IMG/VR virus record: IMGVR_UViG_3300042560_001590
Span: 1 to 39,711 of that record
Length of the DNA: 39,711 bases
Direction: 5' to 3' (one strand)
Origin: a virus
Below are positions 1 to 11,100 of this stretch, in pieces (position 1 is the stretch's first letter; every line of letters begins with the position of its first letter). Made by a program: the position numbers and the translations under genes. Under the pieces are notes generated by a model. The model saw only the letters and a list, made by a program, of their open reading frames with translations. It was not told where the DNA came from and searched no databases.

Positions 1-2031
1 GTGCTTTCCGGCGGTTCGCCCTTGGAAGTGGCCAGTCCCTACCAAGAAAGCGAACTGCGCGAACTGCAATACGTTCAAGTGAATGACATCATGTATCTGG
101 CGCACGCCAACCACGCGCCGCGCAAGCTGACCCGCGTCAGCGACACAAACTGGACGCTGACCACCGTCGCGTGGAGCTATCCGCCGCTCCTCGACCAGAA
201 CCTCACGACCACCACCATCGCTTCCTCCGCGGCCTCTGGCAGCGCCACGTTGACCGCCAGCGCCTCGACCTTCGTCGCGGGCCATGTGGGTAGCCAGTGG
301 GCTATCCAGTGGCCGCGCAACAGCGGGGCGATTTCGACAACGATCGATGCCAACAAGACAACGACCGACACCTTGGACATCCAAGGCTCTTGGACGCTGA
401 CCACGGTTGGCACATGGATCGGCACCGTGCGCCTGCTTCGCATCCCGCAAAAGGAAATGGATGAGGACGGCGGCAGCGGATTTACCGCCTACGAAGTGGT
501 GCGGGAGTTTAACTCGCTGACCACAGCGCGGAACTTTACCGCCACCGGCACCGAGGACGAGCGCGTTGGCCTCAAGCTGCAAGTCCTTAACTACGCCAGC
601 AACACCAGCGCCCGCGTCTTCCTTGAATCCACCGACTTCAACTCCGGCGGCACCGTCACGATCAACAGCGTGGCCAGCGGCACCAGCGCCGGAGCCACGG
701 TCAACAAGTGGCTGGGATCAGTCATCACCGGAACCACCCAGTGGAGCGAGGCCGCGTTCTCCGCGGTGCGCGGCTACCCGCGGGCCGTCGCCATCCACGA
801 ACAGCGCCTTTGCTTCGGCGGCACCGCCCACCAGCCGAATACCGTTTGGTGCAGCAAGGTGGACGACTTTGAAAACTTCCAACTGGGGGTTGGCGCGGAC
901 GACGGGCTGCAATTCACCGTGGCCTCGTCTGAAGGCAACCGCATCGAATGGATGTTCAGCCAGAAGCGCCTCATGCTGGGAACCAGCGGCGACGAGTGGA
1001 CAATCGGCGGGGCTAATAGCGGCGAAGCGTTCAGTTCGACCAACGTGCAGGCCCAGAAGCAAAGCAGCTTCGGATCGAAGACCATGCGGGCCATCCTGCT
1101 TAACGACGTCCTGCTTTTCGTCCAGCGCCGCGGGCGCAAGGTGCGCGAACTGACCTACAACTTTGAGCGCGACGGGTGGGTTGCACCGGATCTGACCGTC
1201 CTGTCCGAGCATGTGACCCAAGGCGAACTGGTCGAACTGGCTTTCCAGCAGCAGCCCGACGCTATCCTCTGGGCGGTGCGGGGCGATGGCCAACTGGTGG
1301 GCATGTCCTACGAGCGCGACCAAGAGGTCGTCGCATGGCACCGGCACACCACCGACGGGGAATTTGAGTCCGTCGCCACCGTCTACGGACTCTCCGGCGC
1401 GGACGACGAGGTCTGGCTGGTGGTCAAGCGCACGATTAACGGGCAGACCAAACGCTACATCGAGCGTTTCAAGGCCGACAACCGCGCCAAGTTTGAGGCC
1501 CAGACCAAGGACGACTGGTGGTATCTCGACTGCGCCAAACGCTATTCCGGCACCGCGACGGCCACCATCACCGGACTATCCCACTTGGAAGGCAAGACGG
1601 TCAGCGTCTTGGCCAACGGGGCCGTCCAGCCCGACGAGACGGTCGCCAGCGGTCAGATCACCCTCGACAAGACCTACACCAAGGTTCTGGCCGGTCTGCC
1701 CTACACCTCGACCATCCTGCCCATGAAGTTCGACTTCGATCTGCGCGACGGCCCGACCCGCGGACGCAAGAAGCGCATCAACCGCGTGGAGGTCAGCCTG
1801 TTCAAGTCCTTGGCAGGGGAGGCCAGCACCAACGGCACCGAGTGGCTTTGGATCTATCCGCGGGACTTCGATGACCCAATGGACGCCAGCCCGCCGCCCT
1901 TTTCCGGCGATGCCGAGGTCGTCGTCGCGGGCGACTACTCCGACGACAGCGACATCTATCTGCGCCAGCGCCTGCCTTACCCGTTTACCGTCCGCGCCCT
2001 CGTCGTAAAGCTCGACGCATACGGGGATTGA
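1..2031 (+). CDS. Tail nozzle / tail tubular protein B-like (C-terminal part, 5' truncated by window edge)
   Basis: Open from the first base with no genuine start; the N-terminus is the partial gene at 39506-39711. The visible 676 residues match the long tail tubular protein B / nozzle proteins of T7- and BPP-1-like podophages: early motif SPYQESELRELQYVQ followed by MYLAHANHAPRKLTR, a conserved 'PRAVAIHEQRLCFGG' block near residue 260, and a C-terminal beta-rich region. The protein would form the distal tube of the short tail below the adaptor (38897-39502), through which the ejection proteins and DNA leave. The order adaptor, nozzle, internal virion proteins is the usual one for these phages. 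Family assignment is from sequence pattern memory, not a search. Confidence 0.85.
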   Translation: MLSGGSPLEVASPYQESELRELQYVQVNDIMYLAHANHAPRKLTRVSDTNWTLTTVAWSYPPLLDQNLTTTTIASSAASGSATLTASASTFVAGHVGSQWAIQWPRNSGAISTTIDANKTTTDTLDIQGSWTLTTVGTWIGTVRLLRIPQKEMDEDGGSGFTAYEVVREFNSLTTARNFTATGTEDERVGLKLQVLNYASNTSARVFLESTDFNSGGTVTINSVASGTSAGATVNKWLGSVITGTTQWSEAAFSAVRGYPRAVAIHEQRLCFGGTAHQPNTVWCSKVDDFENFQLGVGADDGLQFTVASSEGNRIEWMFSQKRLMLGTSGDEWTIGGANSGEAFSSTNVQAQKQSSFGSKTMRAILLNDVLLFVQRRGRKVRELTYNFERDGWVAPDLTVLSEHVTQGELVELAFQQQPDAILWAVRGDGQLVGMSYERDQEVVAWHRHTTDGEFESVATVYGLSGADDEVWLVVKRTINGQTKRYIERFKADNRAKFEAQTKDDWWYLDCAKRYSGTATATITGLSHLEGKTVSVLANGAVQPDETVASGQITLDKTYTKVLAGLPYTSTILPMKFDFDLRDGPTRGRKKRINRVEVSLFKSLAGEASTNGTEWLWIYPRDFDDPMDASPPPFSGDAEVVVAGDYSDDSDIYLRQRLPYPFTVRALVVKLDAYGD

Positions 2032-2038
2032 CATTAGT

Positions 2039-2055
2039 GTGATTTGACTAAACCC
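2039..2055 (-). repeat. Dispersed GGGTTTAGTCAAA motif, inverted copy
   Basis: Reads GTGATTTGACTAAACCC on the + strand and abuts the ATG at 2056. Its reverse complement matches the copy at 13453-13468 over 16 bases, including the extra ATCAC tail. The pair therefore forms inverted repeats flanking the whole ejection-protein block 2056-13427. One of eleven sites in the window; function unknown, probably a protein-binding site. Confidence 0.75.
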
Positions 2056-2481
2056 ATGAGCCAGCCCGTTCTTCAACTTCGCATGTTCGATCCGTCCAAG
2101 GACTATGACATGGTCGCCGGATGGTGGAAGGGTCACGGATGGAATCCGGTGCCGCCTTTCTTCCTGCCCAAGCTGGGTGTGGTCGCCTGCTGGGCCGAGG
2201 GCGAGAAGACCGAGGACACCGCCGCGGCGTGGCTCTACATGGACAACTCCGCTCCGGTTTGCTGGCTGGAATACATGGTCAGCAATCCCGAGGCCAACGC
2301 GGGACGCGCTGTCAAAGCCTTGCGCCACCTCGACGCCTTTTTGACCGGCGAGGCCAAGGCCACCGGCTACGTCGTGATGATGACCACATGCAGGCAGGAT
2401 TCGCTGGTCAAGTTCCACGAAAAGAACGGCTTTAAGAAAACCGACGAGGACGTCACCCACCTCGTCAAAGTCATCGAATAA
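2056..2481 (+). CDS. GNAT-fold acetyltransferase-like virion-module protein
   Basis: A 141-residue protein between the tail nozzle and the internal virion proteins, where many podophages carry a GNAT-like gene (T7 gp13 has a comparable place and length). The C-terminal half has the GNAT look: 'RHLDAFLTGEAKATGY' helix, a strand, then 'SLVKFHEKNGFKKTDE', the usual last helix and strand of the acyl-CoA fold. A clear Q/R-x-x-G-x-G/A pyrophosphate loop is not obvious, so catalysis is uncertain. The ATG at 2056 is chosen because the dispersed motif ends on the preceding base; a TTG at 2044 would put the motif inside the gene. The next gene starts two bases after the stop. Confidence 0.65.
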   Translation: MSQPVLQLRMFDPSKDYDMVAGWWKGHGWNPVPPFFLPKLGVVACWAEGEKTEDTAAAWLYMDNSAPVCWLEYMVSNPEANAGRAVKALRHLDAFLTGEAKATGYVVMMTTCRQDSLVKFHEKNGFKKTDEDVTHLVKVIE

Positions 2482-2482
2482 T

Positions 2483-3151
2483 ATGGCCGTAGGAACCACC
2501 ACCGCAGTTATGGCCGGAATTGCCATTGCCGGAACCCTTGCTTCCGCGGGCATGTCCTACTACGGCCAGCAGCAACAAGCCGCCTCTGCCGAGCGCCTTG
2601 CCAACTACAACTACCAAGTCCAGTTGCAGCAGGCGCAGATGCAAGCGCAGATGCAAAAGGTCGCTGCCGAGCAGCAATACCAAGCGGGTATGCAGAACGC
2701 CACCGCGATGCAGAACGAGGGACTGCGCGTGGAACAAGAGGCTCGCGAACGCGCCAAGCGTATGCGGGCGGAAAACGAGCGCCTCTTGGGCCAGCAGCGG
2801 GCGCAATTCGGCAAGGCAGGCGTGACCAGCGCCGGTTCTCCCTTGGCCGTCATGGCTGAATCGGCGGGCCTCATGGAACTTGCCGTGGGCGACGAACTCT
2901 ACAAGGCCGACATGGAGCGCAGCGCCTACTTCCGCAAAGCCGAGGTCGAGAAGTGGCAGGCCGGATACTCTTTGGTGGACAAAGCCGCCGCCGACTACAA
3001 CGCGGCCAGCGCGTCCTTCCGCGCCCAGCCGATCCTCTTGGAAGGTCAGAACACCGCCAGCGCCCTGCGCGTCAATAGTTACGGGTCGCTCATCTCCGGC
3101 GTTTCGCAAGCGGCGAGCATTGGCAGCAGCTACAACTTTAAGGGACGCTGA
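2483..3151 (+). CDS. Internal virion protein, gp14-like
   Basis: 222 residues. It starts with a small-residue hydrophobic helix (about residues 5-30, VMAGIAIAGTLASAGMSYYG, glycine-zipper type). A long Q-, A- and E-rich coiled-coil region (residues 30-110) follows, then 'FGKAGVTSAGSPLAVMAESA'. This is the usual arrangement of the first ejected core protein (T7 gp14-like), which inserts in the outer membrane and starts the DNA-ejection channel. It lies directly upstream of two larger internal proteins, as in T7 (gp14, gp15, gp16). Assignment rests on gene order, length and composition. Confidence 0.7.
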   Translation: MAVGTTTAVMAGIAIAGTLASAGMSYYGQQQQAASAERLANYNYQVQLQQAQMQAQMQKVAAEQQYQAGMQNATAMQNEGLRVEQEARERAKRMRAENERLLGQQRAQFGKAGVTSAGSPLAVMAESAGLMELAVGDELYKADMERSAYFRKAEVEKWQAGYSLVDKAAADYNAASASFRAQPILLEGQNTASALRVNSYGSLISGVSQAASIGSSYNFKGR

Positions 3152-3153
3152 TC

Positions 3154-5115
3154 ATGGCCAACATCCCGCTCGCCCAAATTCCCAACGCTCCTGCGACCGG
3201 CTCAACCGCCGTGCCGCTGCCGGTGGGGGCCATCCGCACGCCCGACGTCGAACTGATGGGCATGATCGACGACGCCAGTTACATGGCGGTGGGCCGCGCC
3301 TACGAGAACCTTGGCAACGCCGGTCAGCAAGCGGCCAATGTTTTGGGCGACTTTTCGCTGTCAATGGCCCGCGCCAGCGACGAGGCCAACCTTGCCGCCG
3401 CCGACCGGATCAAGACGGACATGGTCGCCAAGTTCGACGCCGAAGTCGCCACCAAGCCGGAGAGCGAATGGAACAGCATCTGGGAAAACAACTACGCGCC
3501 CAAGCTGCGCGACCAAGTGTCGTCCCTCAAGATGACCACCCGCGACGGACTCAACCGGCGCGACACATGGCTGGCCAACACCGAGAACGGGATCAAGGCG
3601 CAAGTGTTTACCAGCGCGAACAAGGCCATGATCGGACGCGCCACGCAGGAGCAGACCAACCTTGTCGAGCGGGCCAAGGCCGAAGGGCGCTACGAAGACG
3701 CGATGGCCGCTCTGCGCCGCGGAGCCGAGGTGGGCCTGTGGACACCGGAAGCTGCCGACGCGGGCATGATCAAAATCGAACAAGAGCAAAAGGCCGAAAC
3801 CAAGCGCCAACTGTGGGAAACTGTTGACACCCAAATGATCCAGCGTCTGGCCGACGGAAGCATTGCAGAAGCTGACGAGGTGACCGCGGATCTGCGCCAA
3901 GCGGTCGAAAGCGGATCGTTTAAAAGCAAGTTGTTCCCATCACTCAACGGCGAGCCAGCCGACATCAAAAAGGCGCTCAAAATGTGGGAGGGTCACAGCC
4001 AGAACTCAACCATCGACAAATACAACGAAGCCGTCGCCGGCATTGCCGAAGGCCAATACGGAACCGTCGAACAACTGCGCGAGCAATGGGGCGACAAGCT
4101 GGACACCATCAACATGCAAAAGCTGGAGGCCGCGTTTAGCCAGTCGCCCGAAGAACAGGCCAAACGCCTTGCCCAGCGCCCGCAACTGGTCACCGCCATT
4201 GACCTCTACGATCCGTCCGTTGACCAAGAATCCAAGGAATTTGACCGTCTGCTGTCATGGGTTCACACCATGCCCGCCGGATTTCAAGCCGACTTGAGTC
4301 AGATGCTGCGCGACAAAAAGAAAGACGCGCAGCCCAAGCCCAGCACCGCCATCGAAGCCATCAAGCAGCGCAGCCGCGAGATGTTCACGCTGGGCAAATA
4401 CGGTTCCATTAAAAACGAAGAAGCGTGGCAAGCGGCCAAAACGCGCCAATCCCGCGAGATCGACATGCTCAATAGTTGGGCGTCGGCCAACCCGAAGGAA
4501 GCCGCCGACGCGACCAAAGTCACCGAGCAATACAACCAGATCCGCACCAAGATTTACCAAGAGGACATGGCCGATGGCGTGGCCGACACGCCCAAGCCAG
4601 AAATGCTCCAAGCGCCGACCATCAACCCGCGGCGCGTGTTGCAAGACCCGCGCTTTGGCCCGCAGACCAACGCCGGAACACGCCGCGCTCCAGCCTCTAT
4701 CCGCAACAACAACGCCGGAGCCATGTGGTATGTCGGAGGATGGCAAAAGAAATTCGGTGCCGAGTATGGCCAAAAGCTCAACGACGGCTTGGGCCAAGGC
4801 AACCAGATCGCCAAGTTCCCCACGCCGGTTCATGGAGCCGCCGCGCTGCTTTACCAACTTGACCGGCCCAGCTACCGCAACAGCAGCGTGCGCCAAGCCA
4901 TTTCCAAGTGGAGCGGGGGCAATAATGTGTCCAGCTACCTCTCCATCTTGCGAAGCGCCGGATTCACTGCCGACCAAAGCGTGGCCGAAATCATGGCGTC
5001 ACCCGAAGACGCGATTGCCTTTGCCCAAGCGATGGCTCGCCACGAAGCCGGACAAGACTTCCCGCTCGACAACAGCGGATGGCAACAAGCCTACGAGATG
5101 TATCGCAGCGCATGA
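3154..5115 (+). CDS. Internal virion protein with C-terminal muramidase-like domain
   Basis: 653 residues, mostly charged helical sequence without membrane segments, fitting a gp15-like core protein. The last 140 residues differ. They read 'SIRNNNAGAMWYVGGWQKKF', then 'IAKFPTPVHGAAALLYQLD', 'SVRQAISKWSGGNN' and 'YLSILRSAGF'. This pattern recalls the virion-associated peptidoglycan-degrading domain of phages (motifs R-N-N-N-x-G-x-x, F-x-T-x-x-x-G, W-S/A-G/P-x-N). It would open the cell wall locally during DNA entry. The start ATG follows the previous stop by two bases, and the end overlaps the giant downstream gene by the ATGA quartet. The muramidase assignment is an inference from motifs. Confidence 0.65.
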   Translation: MANIPLAQIPNAPATGSTAVPLPVGAIRTPDVELMGMIDDASYMAVGRAYENLGNAGQQAANVLGDFSLSMARASDEANLAAADRIKTDMVAKFDAEVATKPESEWNSIWENNYAPKLRDQVSSLKMTTRDGLNRRDTWLANTENGIKAQVFTSANKAMIGRATQEQTNLVERAKAEGRYEDAMAALRRGAEVGLWTPEAADAGMIKIEQEQKAETKRQLWETVDTQMIQRLADGSIAEADEVTADLRQAVESGSFKSKLFPSLNGEPADIKKALKMWEGHSQNSTIDKYNEAVAGIAEGQYGTVEQLREQWGDKLDTINMQKLEAAFSQSPEEQAKRLAQRPQLVTAIDLYDPSVDQESKEFDRLLSWVHTMPAGFQADLSQMLRDKKKDAQPKPSTAIEAIKQRSREMFTLGKYGSIKNEEAWQAAKTRQSREIDMLNSWASANPKEAADATKVTEQYNQIRTKIYQEDMADGVADTPKPEMLQAPTINPRRVLQDPRFGPQTNAGTRRAPASIRNNNAGAMWYVGGWQKKFGAEYGQKLNDGLGQGNQIAKFPTPVHGAAALLYQLDRPSYRNSSVRQAISKWSGGNNVSSYLSILRSAGFTADQSVAEIMASPEDAIAFAQAMARHEAGQDFPLDNSGWQQAYEMYRSA

Positions 5116-8100
5116 CCCCGACCATGCTCAACGAGGGACGCACCGTTTCCCGCGGCGCGGCAGGCAGGCAAACCGCAGACTTCACGCTGGCCATCGATGA
5201 CCAGCGGGCCAGCGAACTCTACGACTCCTTCGATTCGGCCAGTCCGATGGAACAGGATCAATACCGCAGCGCCCTCCGCAACTGGGCGGAAACCAAACTG
5301 GCCGAGGAGCAGTCGCGCAACTACGACGATCTGACCGGCATCTACGCCGACGTCAACCGCTGGTGGGAAGACTCCGGCGGCGGGCAGGCCGAGGACGAAG
5401 TCAAATATGGCGCGGCCAACCGCAAGTTCATTGCGGCCCAGACCAACCAGAGCGCCCGCGAAATGGGTGACCTTTATCCGAGCGAACGCGACCGCTGGTT
5501 TTTGCAGAACATGGGCAAAGCGCCCAAAACGGAAAGCGAAGCCTTTGAACTTGTCCGCAAGTCGTTTGAGACAAAGAAGCAAAGCGACGAAGCTTTGGAC
5601 TTGATTACGGGCGACGTTGCCCTCGCGCTGTTTGACCAAGTCAACAAAGGAGCGCCGGTAGACATCCCGACCTTGATGACCAAATGGAAAGAGGAGAACG
5701 CCGAGATCCTCGATGCGCTGCCGGAAGGCTGGGAAGCGCGAACCTTGCAGGCCGCAGACCAATACTACACCGAAACCGAGAGCATGCTCCGCGACCACGG
5801 GCCGGTGCTGCAAAACCTCTACAACGCCATTCAAAAGGCAACCGGACGATACGCCAAAGATCCGGCGCAAGAGGGCGCTTTTGGCGACCGATTCACCAAC
5901 CCCAACGAACCGGACGGAATGGACGAGGTTGTCAATCAACTGACCGCACTTCCGCCCGACGTCCGCGACCGCGGCTACGCGGCCATTCTTATGGCGGCAA
6001 AGCGCGAGGGGCTGGACGACAAGTCCTTCAGCCAGATGTTGGGAGAGGGGTTGGGGCGCATCATCAACCCCGTCCGCACGATGGCCACATTTCAGCAGGA
6101 AATGGCCGCACAGGAGCGTTTGCGTCTTTTGGAGTCCGAGGGGCCGGTCTACCGAGATCCGCTTACTGGCGGGCTTATGGGCGAAGCAACAGGCGCACTC
6201 ATGGCCCAATCCGGCCAAGCCACCCGCCAAGGTGAGCCGCTCTCCGACGAAGATCGCGCCGCTGCCATAGAGGAGGCCCGACGCGAAGTTGTCCGTTTTG
6301 ACGTCATCCGCGAACTGCGCGACTTGGCCGACAACCGTTTTGATCCGGTCAAATCCTCGTCCAAGAACACCGTGGGCAAGTTTGTTCAAGACATCGCGCT
6401 TTTGGGGCCGCAGCAGATGGCCTACACCGCGATGGCCGTCATCCCTATTGCGGGGCCGCTTTTGACCTACACCGCCGTCACCGCCGACGAATACAACCAA
6501 CTGCGACTGCAAGGATGGAGCGCGGAAGAAGCCAAGCCATTGGCCGCAGCCAGCGGCGTTGGACAAACCATCATCGAAGTTTTTGGGGCGCGGCTCATTT
6601 TTGGCCAGAGCAAGATTTTCAACAAGTTCGCCGCCAACCTACAGGCGAAGATTATGAATCCGGCCAGATTTGGCACGGCGTCCAGCCTTGGCATACGCGC
6701 CGGTCTTGTCTACGGAGCGGAAAACGTCACCGAAGGCTTCCAAGACCTCACCACGCCAGCCTTCCAAGAACTCTTTAACGACTTGGGCGCGGAATACCCC
6801 GAAGTCAACTGGGACAATGTGTGGCAGCAATGGAAAGATTCACGTTTGGAAGTGGCCGCCGCCGTCATCGTTCCGGTCATGGCCGGTCACATTAGCACCA
6901 TGTATGTCGAGCGCGGTTTGCGCGGAGAACAGGAGTGGCGCAAAAAATACGTCTACGGCCCTCTGGGCATGTCGCAGGACGAGATCCGCAACATTGAGGA
7001 CGGAGCCACGCCGGAGGAAAAGTCGCAGCGGTTTAGTCAAATCGTGCAAGACATGCCCGACGAGCGGAAGCAGAAGATCAAAGACAGCGCCGCTTCCCAA
7101 GCCGAAATAGCGATGGCCGCACAGCAAGATCCGACCCTTCCAACGATGGAAGTGCAAAAGGACGACAACGGAAAAACCGCTTACATCGTCCGCGACGAGC
7201 AGGGCAAGGAAACTTACCGCAGCACCAAGCAGGAAGCCGCAGAGGAAGCCTACCGCATGGCGGTGATGAAATCGACCGCGGCGCAGTTCGCGCAGCAAAA
7301 GATCGATCTGCAATCGTTTAAGAAGTGGTGGTTGACCCAAGACCCCAAGCGCAAAGCCAACGAACAGCGAGTTATCAACGACTCGCAGCAGCAAACGACC
7401 GCCGCGCAAAAACTGCAAATTTTGGAGCAGGCAGGCAACAAGCAGGGCATCGAAGAACTGCACCGACGCATTGCCCAGTCGCCTTACGCCGGAACGCCCT
7501 ACGAACAAATCTTCATTCTTGGCGAAGCCAGCGTGGAGCAAGTGGGCGAAATGGTCTTCAAATCCGTCATCGCGCTGAATCCCAACAGCGACCTCCGTTC
7601 CGCACGCGAGGAGATGCACCACACCGCCGTCCGCATTGCCGCGGCCAATGGGCGGGCCGACGAAAACACCATGCGCGGATGGCTGGAAGCCTCCGAGCGC
7701 GTCTTTGCCGAAAAAGGCTTAAACATCGCTCTACCCCGCGCCGACATGACCGACATCGTCGAGTCAATGGCCGTGGTGCAGGAAGCCTTTGAAAACGAGC
7801 GCATCAGCGCGGACGTCGAGATGAGTCTGCCGCAGGAGTTTGTCGCCTACATCAAGCGCATGATCCAAGTCTTTGTCGAAGTGCTGAAGCGCGGCAAAGC
7901 ACTGCGCGAAGCCTTTGATGCCGGTGCGCTGCCCTCCGAGTTTGAAGCGTTCCTTGCCGAGACAACCGGCGTTGCCGACCAGACCGTGGTAGACCGCTCC
8001 CGCGAAAAGACCGCGCAGGAGGTTGCGCCGGATGGACGCGGTGCCGACGGATTGACCGACGACGAGCGTTACGAATTACAACAGGAACTTATGGCCGAGG

Positions 8101-11100
8101 CGGAGCAGGATGCCGCGGACGCCATTTCTGACGGCGCTATCGACATCCTCGCCGCCATCCGCGAATCCGGCGGGCTTCCCTCCAAAACAAGCAGAAGGGT
8201 CTACCAATACGCCGGAGAGTTGCAGCGTATCCGCGAAGCTCAAAAGGGCGGAAATGCTATCGGCGTCAAAGGCACATTCAACTTGTTCCGTAAAAACGCG
8301 CCCGACCTTGATGCGCTGATCAAGGATTTGCAGATAATGGGCTTCACCCAGATTACCACGCCGTCCGAACTTTTCGATGTGGTAGAGCGCCGCATGAACA
8401 CTGGTCGCCCGATCTACGGCTACGAAGCGGCGGCGACGGCGCAGGCGGTGGAGAACTACAGCATCGCCGCCCTTGGCGAATCATTCCCGCAATTTTCCGG
8501 TCGTCCGCAAGAGGCCATCGACCATTTGATGATCGTCAAACAAGGCTATGTGCCTGCCGCGTGGAATCATCCGCAAATTGGCGAAGTTGATTTGATTTAC
8601 GGTGGTTTTACTGGAAGGGCAGCTGGTTCGGGGGGTCTTGCCAAAATTGCCGCACTTCGACCCGAAATTATTGCAACGCTTGGAGAAGAGTTTCAAAGCG
8701 CCGAAGTTGTTTCCGAAAATGAAAACACGGTGCAACTGGTTAACAACGACAAAACATACGTCGTCCGCAAAACGTATTTTGACCAGCAAATGCGGTGGCT
8801 ACTTACCGCTTACAAAAAAGACGGTGAACCCGCCAGCGAGACGATTGACACCGCCGACCCCGACGTTTCCGTCGAGCGGAGAGATGACAAACTCTCTCCC
8901 CAAGGTTCACAGCCTAATCTTGACGCGCAGGATGCCGAAGTCAAGGGGCAGGCCGCAAGTGGCGAATACCCAAGCACTACCGAAAACTACAGCATTGGCC
9001 TCGTTTCACTGCACAAGCTATCCGAAGAAAAATTGCGCTTTGCTGACCGCATGGGCGGGTTGGCTGTGCCGTCTATTGCCGTCACAAAAACCGGAACGCC
9101 AATCAAGGGCTTTGGAGAAATCACGCTGGTTGGCGGGCAGGAACTTGGCGACCCATCGCTCAATCCCGTCTACGACGCCGACGCCTACACTGCGCGTTTT
9201 CCCAAGCCGGAATACAAGAAGGTCAAAATGTCGGTCGCGCAAAAGTTGGTCAACTTCTTCCGCCCATTTGATGCGCGTTACGCCTCGTATTACGGTGACA
9301 AAGTTGCCGACGTCGTCTGGGACAACGCGGTCAACACGCCGAATCCCGACGACACCATTAACAAACTGACGCGCTCCAACGTGGCCAAGGCCGCGTATTT
9401 GGAGAGCGCGGAAAACGTGACAATCGAACCCGTCATGCGGCCCAAAAAAGAACGGTGGGGGCTTACTGGAACGGCGTCGATGCAACAATACATTACTGAC
9501 GGCCAAGACATTTCATTGATCGGTTACAATGACACTGCCGAACGCAAGAAACTGACCGACGCCATTTTGGCCGCGATGGAAGAACAAGTAGCTGATAAGT
9601 CTCCAGAAGTTCAAAAAATCATGCGCGATGGCATGATGGACAACATCGAAGAAGACACGGGCCTCCTCATGTTCCAGCGGATGCAAATTGTCCAACAAGA
9701 CATTCAGTCCTATGGACAAACTGAAGTGGACGCCGAAGCCACCGGCAAGGCGCTGGATACCGCGCTGTCCGGCAAAGAAGCTGCATTTACCGACTGGGTC
9801 GAATCGACGATCCGAGATATGTATGCGCCGCCGCGGATTAAGGTGGGCGGCAAATGGGAGCCTTACACGCTGGAAAATATTGCCCGCGTCATGTCTTCCG
9901 GTCGCATTGTCGGAGCCGAAAAAACGATGGCTTTTGGTGAAGGCCCAGCCCGCGCCGCCGCCGCACGCCGATTTAGTTCCCTCACTGAACTCCGCAATGC
10001 CGCTGAAGGTTTGGCATCCGAAGAAGACGTTGAAGCCGCACGCGAAAAATCCAGAGAAGTCGTCAGCGCGTGGCGCGATAAGGTCATTGAGTTTTACAAG
10101 TGGCAGGACGCTTGGGACGCGCTGGACAACGCCATGCAGGCGCTGGCCCGTTTCTACAAAGCTGGAGACATTTCAGAGCGCGGCATGCAACGCGCCTTGC
10201 GCTCTATGGATTTTGTCGATGTTCCCGCGGCAGTGGCAAAGGAAGGTGTGGCCGCGGCGCGTGCGCTGATGAATACGCCGGTTCCGTATTTTGAAAGCAA
10301 GCCGCAGCGAGTGGTGCGCCTTACGGAGTTCAAAGCGGCAATCGTTCCAAAATCAGTGTCCGTTGAAGCTGTTAACATTTTGCTCAACCACGGGCTTGAA
10401 GTTGTCAGCGTCGAGACAAGCGGCGACGTCAGCAGTCCAGAATTGCAGCAGGCACTGCAAAGCGTTTCGGCAGACATTTCCTACTCCATCTCCACCCAGT
10501 CCGAAATCGACCGCGTCGGCGCGGCGTTGAACCGGCTCGACCGCGACCCACTGGAGCGCGTCAAAATTTACGAGAAGGCGCAGGAGAAGTTCCTCCGCGT
10601 CATGGCCGACAACCGCGACATGCTCGCCGGTATGCAGGACGGCGACCTCGCGCAGATGCGCCGCACGCAAATCCTGCAAGCCTTGGGCGAACTCGACGGC
10701 ATCATTTCGGTGCTGCCGCCGGAAGTCCGCAGCAAGATCGGCGGCTACACGCAACTGGCCAAGGTCGATCCAATGGACGTCTTCAAGGGCGACCAGAAGG
10801 TCAGCGAAGTCCGCGGCATGTCCGGTGCCATCATCTCCGCGTGGATGCGCGAGGGTCTGAACATTGGCGAGGCGCAAAAGAAAACCGAACTGCCCGCCGG
10901 TTACCGCGCCGAGCGCAACCTCGACCCGACCCGCGCCGACCGCGCCATTGCCGACGTTTTCATCCAGCGCATCAACCGAATCAACGAGGCACTGGAGCAG
11001 TTCCTACGCGACGAATACAACACCGCCGCGGTCGAACTCTTCAAGCGGGCCAAGCCGCAGCGCAGCGGGGCAGGGGAGAAGCCCAAGGGCAAGCTGGGCG

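Noticed and set aside
2044-2055. TTG start giving the GNAT protein four extra residues
   Set aside because: These codons are the dispersed motif itself; the ATG directly behind it is the better start.
5091-6566. 491-codon open frame on the - strand opposite the giant gene
   Set aside because: A mirror frame of GC-rich coding DNA; the + strand frame is continuous for 2771 codons and in line with its neighbours.
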